A DNA stretch of 6,796 nucleotides from CAZVCG01 sp964626265 (GTDB lineage Bacteria; Pseudomonadota; Alphaproteobacteria; UBA9219), in the NCBI GenBank assembly GCA_964626265.1, contig CAZVCG010000061.1, positions 1 to 6,796 of the forward strand, in the 5' to 3' direction. The position numbers and the translations under genes are program-made. Each line of letters starts with the position of its first letter. Position 1 is the stretch's first letter. Below the pieces are notes generated by a model, which was not told the origin of the DNA, did no database searches, and saw only the letters and a list, made by a program, of their open reading frames with translations. Of the stretch, positions 1-5,200 are shown piece after piece.

Positions 1-61
1 CCTCGGGCTTAAGCATAGGGGTACGGCTTCCATAGAAGCATTGCTTTGTTTGGTTTTTCCA

Positions 62-1138
62 TTACCCCGCCTTACTCACTTTCGTTTTTTTTTCTGGCAG
101 GAAAATTTCGATATCGTCGAGGTCGCCGCCATAGGCCAGTGCCTCCATCGCCTCTTCTTCGCTAAGGGCTGCATAGTCCGGAACGTGATCTTCCATAGAA
201 AAGGTCTTGTCTTTGGAAGGACGCTCCGTCGTGAATTTGCGGATCGAATCCCACAAAGGCGCGGCTTTTTCCGTTACCGTCTCTTTAACGGCTTCGGTGA
301 CCGCAGCGACAGTCGCGGTGGTCTTGGCGGCGGTGGCGGCCAAAACCTGTTTTTCAGACTTAAGAGCTTTTTTCTTTAGCTTGGGGGGAAGGGGGGGCGT
401 GGAAAGTTTTTTGGAAGTCTCTTTTTCGGCATCCAAACCGCCCTTATTTTCTGTTTTTTCGTCGCCAACTTCGATTTCCAAATCATTGTCCGGCGTCTCG
501 GGCATCGCGAAAGCCGTTTCTGAATCAGACTTAAACTCGGACTGATGCGGTGGTTTTTCAGGCGGTTGGGTCGGCGGCGGCAAAGCTGCGACGTGGGTTT
601 CCGGTTGAGGCAAGGCAAGACGCATTTGGTGGGGCTTGGCCTGTTCAACACGGGCCAGTTTGGGTAGTACTTCCTCGATGTGGTTCATAAGCGTTTGAAG
701 GGCTTGCCGTTTTGATACGACCGCGTTCTTGGCGTCGCCCTTGCGCGGCCCTTCGAAATAAGCCGAATAATCACTGGCCTGGCCGTAAATCGAGGCGATT
801 TGCCGCGACAAAACCGCGCCCAACATGCCCAAACGCCCGACATACGCTTGAAAAACCAGGGTCCTAATCCGGGGCCACGTGAAATTCCTCTCCTCCCCCT
901 CTCCTCCCCCCAGCCGCGCTAGGCACACCGCCCGCGCGGCCATCAGCTCCCCCCGCAAAGCCGCCGCGATAGAGCGCAGTTCTTCCTTTTTATCGATCCA
1001 TCGCTGAAACAATACAGCGCCAATAATGCCCATGATCGTGAACAGCATAAGAAGTCCCGTCACCAAAAGCTGGTAACGCTCGAAAAAGCCCATGGCCGCC
1101 ACCGCGTGGGGGGCGGCTTGCATGTTTTCAAGCGGCAT
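62..1138 (-). CDS. Single-pass membrane protein with disordered, charged C-terminal tail; unknown function (possibly C-terminal half of the SNase-like protein)
   Basis: I do not recognise a named family. From the ATG at 1138 it reads 358 residues to a TAA at 62-64. One hydrophobic helix lies at about residues 23-45 and is followed by QRWIDKKEELR, so the positive-inside rule puts the C-terminal part in the cytoplasm. Residues about 50-165 look like a folded helical domain (RSIAAALRGELMAAR, then YVGRLGMLGAVLSRQIASIYGQ). Residues about 170-265 are Pro/Glu/Lys-rich and probably disordered. An Ala/Thr/Val helix follows at about 265-295, then an acidic stretch (about 315-348) and a KKTKVSK tail. 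The start is uncertain: the frame has no stop upstream to the N gap at 1225, and the 28 extra codons (LVPVTISAAPKEEKQ...) look like real Ala/Pro linker coding sequence, while the ATG at 1138 has no good Shine-Dalgarno. It may therefore start inside the gap or be continuous with the SNase-like protein upstream. Confident it is coding; function unknown. Confidence 0.8.
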   Translation of the reverse strand: MPLENMQAAPHAVAAMGFFERYQLLVTGLLMLFTIMGIIGAVLFQRWIDKKEELRSIAAALRGELMAARAVCLARLGGGEGEERNFTWPRIRTLVFQAYVGRLGMLGAVLSRQIASIYGQASDYSAYFEGPRKGDAKNAVVSKRQALQTLMNHIEEVLPKLARVEQAKPHQMRLALPQPETHVAALPPPTQPPEKPPHQSEFKSDSETAFAMPETPDNDLEIEVGDEKTENKGGLDAEKETSKKLSTPPLPPKLKKKALKSEKQVLAATAAKTTATVAAVTEAVKETVTEKAAPLWDSIRKFTTERPSKDKTFSMEDHVPDYAALSEEEAMEALAYGGDLDDIEIFLPEKKTKVSKAG

Positions 1139-1218
1139 GACGTAAGGAATAACGCTCTCGACTTGCGGTGCCGTCGCCTGTTTTTCTTCTTTGGGCGCAG
1201 CGGAGATCGTAACGGGAA

Positions 1219-1935
1219 CTAGTGNNNNNNNNNNNNNNNNNNNNNNNNNNNNNNNNNNNNNNNNNNNNNNNNNNNNNNNNNNNNNNNNNNNNNNNNNNNN
1301 NNNNNNNNNNNTGCGGTTGCGGCTTGCGCTGCTGCAAGAGCCGCCGCTTTTGCGGCTTCATTGCGCGCAGCGGCTTCACGGATGGCGTTTTCGGACGCGG
1401 CAGGAGGCGGATTCACCGACCAAAGGCCGAGGCGAGCCGCTTGCGCGGCTTGTTCAGTAGCTAAATAAGGCGTTGCCAATTCGGTAGGCCGCAAAGAGCC
1501 GCGCGCGGAAACAGCCAAGCCGCGGCGAAGCAATTCCAGAGCCAGGTCAGCGCCTGCAGCGGATTTACATGTCGCCAAAAACCGACCGTCGCGGTCGCGA
1601 TCGCGAATGACGCAGCTTACCGCGCCTACCGCAGTCAACGAGTCGAGAACGGCGCGCGCTTGGGGGCCGAAAGTGGCGGACAATTGCGGCGGCACAACGC
1701 CGAACAAACGCATTTCAACATCGCCGATTTTTAAGCGTTCCGTATCGACGATTGTTGCCGCCCCTGTAACGGTGCGGGAGGGGGGCAGGACAGGTTTGTT
1801 GACAGCCAAGGATTCACGAGCGACGGGAGCGCGAGGCATTTTGCGGGGGGTTGGAGCGTAGTCTTGCGCTTGGGCGACCGCAGAGGTCAACAACGCCGCG
1901 CTAGCGATTCCAATAATTATGTTGTTCTTCAGCAT
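1219..1935 (-). CDS. Exported thermonuclease-like (SNase-fold) protein with degenerate active site; 3' end interrupted by assembly gap
   Basis: Residues 1-23 form a signal peptide (hydrophobic IIIGIASAALLTSAVAQA with an AQA cleavage motif), so the product is exported to the periplasm or beyond. Residues about 55-173 match the staphylococcal nuclease-like fold: VDT (D64, T65), RLFGVVPPQ (R76), the DRDRDGRFLATC strand (R118) and the closing ATEQAAQAARLGLWS helix typical of bacterial SNase-like proteins. C108 and C123 are placed like the disulfide pair common in exported alphaproteobacterial members (family knowledge). Against staphylococcal nuclease, R35 and R87 have counterparts (R76, R118), but D40 is Val81 and the catalytic E43 is Gln84, so nuclease activity is doubtful. 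After the fold comes an Ala-rich helical stretch (about 179-208) that enters the N gap. Only 1312-1935 is real sequence; the stop at 1219-1221 holds only if the gap is exactly 87 bases. The start is supported by GAGG seven bases upstream. It lies 354 bp downstream of the fibre gene in the same orientation. Confidence 0.85.
   Translation of the reverse strand: MLKNNIIIGIASAALLTSAVAQAQDYAPTPRKMPRAPVARESLAVNKPVLPPSRTVTGAATIVDTERLKIGDVEMRLFGVVPPQLSATFGPQARAVLDSLTAVGAVSCVIRDRDRDGRFLATCKSAAGADLALELLRRGLAVSARGSLRPTELATPYLATEQAAQAARLGLWSVNPPPAASENAIREAAARNEAAKAAALAAAQAATAXXXXXXXXXXXXXXXXXXXXXXXXXXXXXH
1225..1311. other. Assembly gap: 87 undetermined bases
   Basis: This is a run of 87 N inside an Ala-rich coding stretch. 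The SNase-like frame enters it on a codon boundary (last codon 1314-1312). The membrane-protein frame leaves it in a different phase (codon 1222-1220). If the true gap length is 1 modulo 3 (for example 85 or 88), the two frames become one continuous protein. If 87 is exact, the SNase-like frame ends at TAG 1221-1219. Low-complexity Ala-rich repeats are a plausible reason for the assembly break, but this is inference. Confidence 0.99.
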
Positions 1936-1942
1936 GTTATAG

Positions 1943-1946
1943 CCTC
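1943..1946 (-). promoter_or_regulatory. Shine-Dalgarno of the SNase-like gene
   Basis: On the minus strand the sequence reads GAGG, then CTATAAC (7 nt), then ATG at 1935. This is good spacing, and together with the signal peptide that begins at this ATG it fixes the start codon. Confidence 0.7.
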
Positions 1947-2022
1947 AACAATGGCCGCATCAAGAGCCAGAACGCCTCTTGCCGCCGTTACGGTTTAGCA
2001 GATTTCGCGCAAAATTCCACAG

Positions 2023-2036
2023 TCATGGCGCCATGA
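2023..2036. repeat. 14-bp perfect palindrome (possible operator)
   Basis: TCATGGCGCCATGA is identical to its reverse complement. It lies about 90 bp upstream of the ATG of the SNase-like gene, where a dimeric regulator could bind. About 0.4 perfect palindromes of this size are expected by chance in a window this long, so the case is weak. Confidence 0.3.
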
Positions 2037-2121
2037 TGAGCACGGAAATTGGCTTAAGTAGGGCTCCCATACAGCTTACACCAACGCGTGCATAAATTGA
2101 CTCGCCGAAAGGGAAGCCGCA

Positions 2122-2153
2122 TCCCCCTCCGTAGGAGAGGTTAGGGGTGGGGG
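2122..2153 (+). repeat. G/C-rich intergenic element, copy 1 (inverted relative to copy 2)
   Basis: A C-rich run, a short GTAGGAG centre, then GGTTAGGG and a G-rich run. The reverse complement of 2211-2245 has the same order of blocks, including GGTTAGGG followed by a G run; the final 15 bases agree at 13 positions. The copies face each other across 57 bases, so the RNA could form a long stem, and each has its own smaller hairpin potential. This resembles the dispersed palindromic intergenic repeats (REP/REPIN-like) common in proteobacteria, whose chance translations give SPSRGGLGRGE or PPLEGEG. Assignment to a named family is not possible from one window. Confidence 0.6.
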
Positions 2154-2210
2154 CCATCCGCTTGGTAGTGAGAGTAGGATTAATAACCAGACTCTCTCCC
2201 AAGTCGAACT

Positions 2211-2245
2211 CCCCCCTCCCTAACCCTCCCCTCGAGGGGGAGGGA
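2211..2245 (-). repeat. G/C-rich intergenic element, copy 2, with CTCGAG-centred hairpin
   Basis: This is the inverted partner of 2122-2153. Its right half, CCTCCCCTCGAGGGGGAGG (one base off a perfect palindrome), can fold into a very stable hairpin. That hairpin starts about 45 bases after the fibre gene's stop codon. On the minus strand it is not followed by a T run, so it is not a canonical intrinsic terminator for the fibre gene, although it may stabilise the 3' end of the mRNA. On the plus strand it is followed by AATTTTA, but no plus-strand gene reads into it. Confidence 0.6.
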
Positions 2246-2289
2246 ATTTTACCGCGCTCTTTGTACGTTGGGCGCACCTTCGATGTAAC

Positions 2290-5200
2290 TTATCTCAACC
2301 TTAAACGCTGCATTTCACGCCGCGTTCGCATCAACATCACGCCGCAGGTCGCGAAGCCGCCGACCATAAGGATACCCATGCCAGTAATCATGAAGATCAA
2401 CGCGCGCGGCAAGGCCGGTTCTTTAGATACTTCGGCAAGCGAGGTATCCGCGCCATCGTTTGCGGATGTTTTGTTGTTGTTTATCGACTTGCGTACAGCA
2501 TTGAGTTCTTCTCGCAGCTTCTTGTTTTCCTCAATCAGCCTGTCGAGCTTGGCTTGCTGGCCGTCGGTTGATGTCTTCAATTCCTGAATGGCCTTGACCG
2601 CCACCGCCACCATGTTGCCGTAGCTCAGGCCATAGCGGCCTTCTTTGCTGACCGAGACGACTTCGGGCACGACTTTTTCAACGTCTTGCGCAATGAAGCC
2701 GACCTGTTTCTCGTGCGTACCCTTCATTTCGTAAGCCACGGGCTTCAGCTTCATGAGATCTTCTATGCCGTAATGAATTTTACGCACGTTTTCTTTCAAG
2801 CGCGCATCCGAAGCGTTCGTCCATACGCCCGCCGCAGCCAAATAAGCGCCATTACCATTGCTGGACGACGTGCCGACCTGGAACGGATAGGATGTCGGCA
2901 CAGTAGTGCCCATGTTGATGCCGACACGGCCAGCCGCCATATCGGCATTGATGACACCGCCGATGTTGAGGAAGTTGCTCGTCCCCGCCGCGGGCGTGTC
3001 TACCGCGCTCGACGTGCCGATCAGGATGTTCGAGGAGCCAGTTGTTAGCGTCGTGCTGGCGACGTTCGGCCCCATGACAACGTTGCTACTGCCTGTTGTA
3101 ATGCTGTGTCCTGCATAGTGACCCAACGCTGTGTTGTACCCGCCACTCTGGACTAACGCCAACGCCTGGCTACCGACGCCTGTATTTCTATCGGCGGTCG
3201 CCGTGTAAAGAGCCTGATAGCCAACCGCCGTGTTCAATGTACCGGCAATGTTTTGATTAAGGGTCTGGCCTCCCAAACCGACGTTATAAGAGCCGGTGGT
3301 ATTCGTATATAGAGAACTTTCTCCCAAGGCGGTGTTGCTTGCGCCGGTGGTTGTTGCCTGTAAAGCATTATCGCCGATTGCTGTGTTGTATGAGGCGGAC
3401 GAAGCCGTACCCAAAGCCCATACGCCCAAAGCCGTATTCGAACTGCCTGTATTCTGGTTAAGAGCATAATAGCCAACGCCCGTGTTTCTTGATCCAGTCG
3501 TTACGCTGTACAATGCTCCAATGCCCACGCCTGTATTTCTCAGATTTGTAGCGGTTTGCGAGGCCAACGATCCGCTGCCAACGCCAAGACTTTGCGTGTC
3601 GCTTGCAGGCTGATGCAGCGTTTTATTCCCTGCGAGGTAGTAGGCGTTTGTAATACTGGGGACATCGACGCCAACGGAAGAAGCCTTAAACCGTGTCGTG
3701 CCCGCAATAACAGTTTCGACGCTTGTCGCCGTTAAACTGGCGAGGCCGGTCGTCACGTCGCCGGAGCGATAGGGGCTTGTTGTTGCTGTTGACGCACCCA
3801 AAGTTGATGATGCCGCGCCGCCGCCTAACGACACCCACGCGCCGCTGACGTAGCCCTCTATCTGCGGCACCGTGCTGTTGTAACGGATCATGCCTGCTGT
3901 GGCCGTCGGGCGGTTGCCTGTCGTGCCCGTGGGGAGGAGCAACGCGTTCGTCGCGCCGCTAAGATCGAGTATAGAGTTTGCGTTAGGCGTCGTCGTGCCG
4001 ATGCCAACGTTCCCCGCCGCCACGATCAAGCCATAGTTGTTCGTCGCGCCACTGGCCGAGAAGTAGCCGCCCACGTTCGTCGTCGATGCGCCGGTTTTGG
4101 TTGCATACACGCCGTAGCCCGTGCCCGTGATCGCCCCGCTCTGCTCCACATAAACGCCCGCGCGGCTCGCCGTCGTATCCGTATCGTAAACCGACAGCTT
4201 GTGCCCGATCGTCGTCGTGCCCACGCCCACGGCGCCCGCGCTCGTCACGTTCAGGTTATTCGCGCTCACGCCCGAGGTCTGGCCCATGAACGTCGTCGTC
4301 CCCTGGTTCCCGAAGTACGCCGTCGCCGCGTTGTCCTTCGTCAATATCTGGGCCAGCGCGTCGCCCGATTCAAACTGCGCGAGACTGTCGTTCGTCGCGT
4401 GGTACGCATGCAACGTCTGCGCAGGCGCGGTCGTGCCCACGCCCACGCTGCCTGTGGAGGAAACGTAGAGTCTGTGCGCCGCTGCGGCCGTGTCATACAG
4501 GAAGAAGTCTTGCGCCCCCGTTGCAAACGCGTCGTTGCCAAGAGCCCATTTTTTCGTTCCGTTCGAAGCGAAAGAAATCTGGCTCTTAAAGTTTCCAGCT
4601 CCATATGTGTTGTTCAGCACTAAAATGTTATATCCGCCACTGCCGGGATTGGATTGTATTATGGTCGTATCGACCGCCCCTGTGCTCGTGCTGGGCGCAA
4701 CAACGTGCAAGGGCGCGGCGGGACCCGTCGTCCCGATGCCGACGTTGCCTGTCGTAGAAATTGTCATATGAGGTGTATCGGAACTGTTGGCGGCAAGGTT
4801 TAGGGTATCGGAGCCGCCAGACTTGATCAGCATCGTGTGGGTGCCTATGTCCTTGATTTCCAAATCGGCAAAGTTCGTTTCATTTCTAAAGAAGCCGATT
4901 GTCGCGCCGGCGGTGGTCTCGCTCACATGAAGGGCCATCGCGGGATTCGACGTACCGATCCCAACGCCTGTCGACGTCACCTTCATGCGCTGGACGCCGC
5001 CGATCACCGTTTCGACGCTCGTGGCCGTCAGGCTGGCGAGGCCGGTCGTCACGTCGCCGGAGCGATAGGGACTGGTTGTCGCCGTCGAGGAGCCCAAAAT
5101 CGACGAAGCCGCGCCGCCGGACGCCGTCAGAGACACCCACGCGCCGCTGACGTAGCCCTCTATCTGCGGCACCGTGCTGTTATACCGGATCATGCCTGCC

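Larger units (their letters stand above)
1936..2289. other. Intergenic region between fibre gene and SNase-like gene
   Basis: This 354-bp stretch has no gene I can support. It holds a 14-bp perfect palindrome at 2023-2036 and a facing pair of G/C-rich elements at 2122-2153 and 2211-2245. I looked for a sigma-70-type promoter for the SNase-like gene on the minus strand and found no convincing -35/-10 pair. The fibre-gene terminator function, if any, would have to come from the G/C-rich elements, which lack a minus-strand T tract. Confidence 0.7.

Noticed and set aside
26..60. Possible terminator: GCTTC/GAAGC hairpin followed by a T-rich stretch on the plus strand
   Set aside because: The stem is only 5 bp, the T-rich stretch is broken, and it points the wrong way for the minus-strand gene ending at 62.
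1128..1379. Short minus-strand and plus-strand frames spanning the N gap
   Set aside because: They consist largely of undetermined residues, and their known parts are out-of-frame readings of the SNase-like and membrane-protein genes.
2023..2277. Minus-strand open frame translating to a protein with PSRGGLGRGE
   Set aside because: This phrase is a typical chance translation of dispersed G/C-rich intergenic repeats; it covers both inverted elements and has no recognisable domain.
2941..3654. Regular repeats of about 50 bp that could suggest a CRISPR array
   Set aside because: The periodicity is that of protein repeats (NTALG every 16-17 residues) in one long open frame, with no conserved identical DNA repeat and unique spacer pattern.
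4201..4623. Long plus-strand open frames opposite the fibre gene (also near 2147-2587, 4837-5256 and 5468-5917)
   Set aside because: They are Arg/His/Pro/Val-rich antisense shadows of a repetitive G/C-rich gene, show no domain or ribosome binding site, and follow the module repeats of the real frame.
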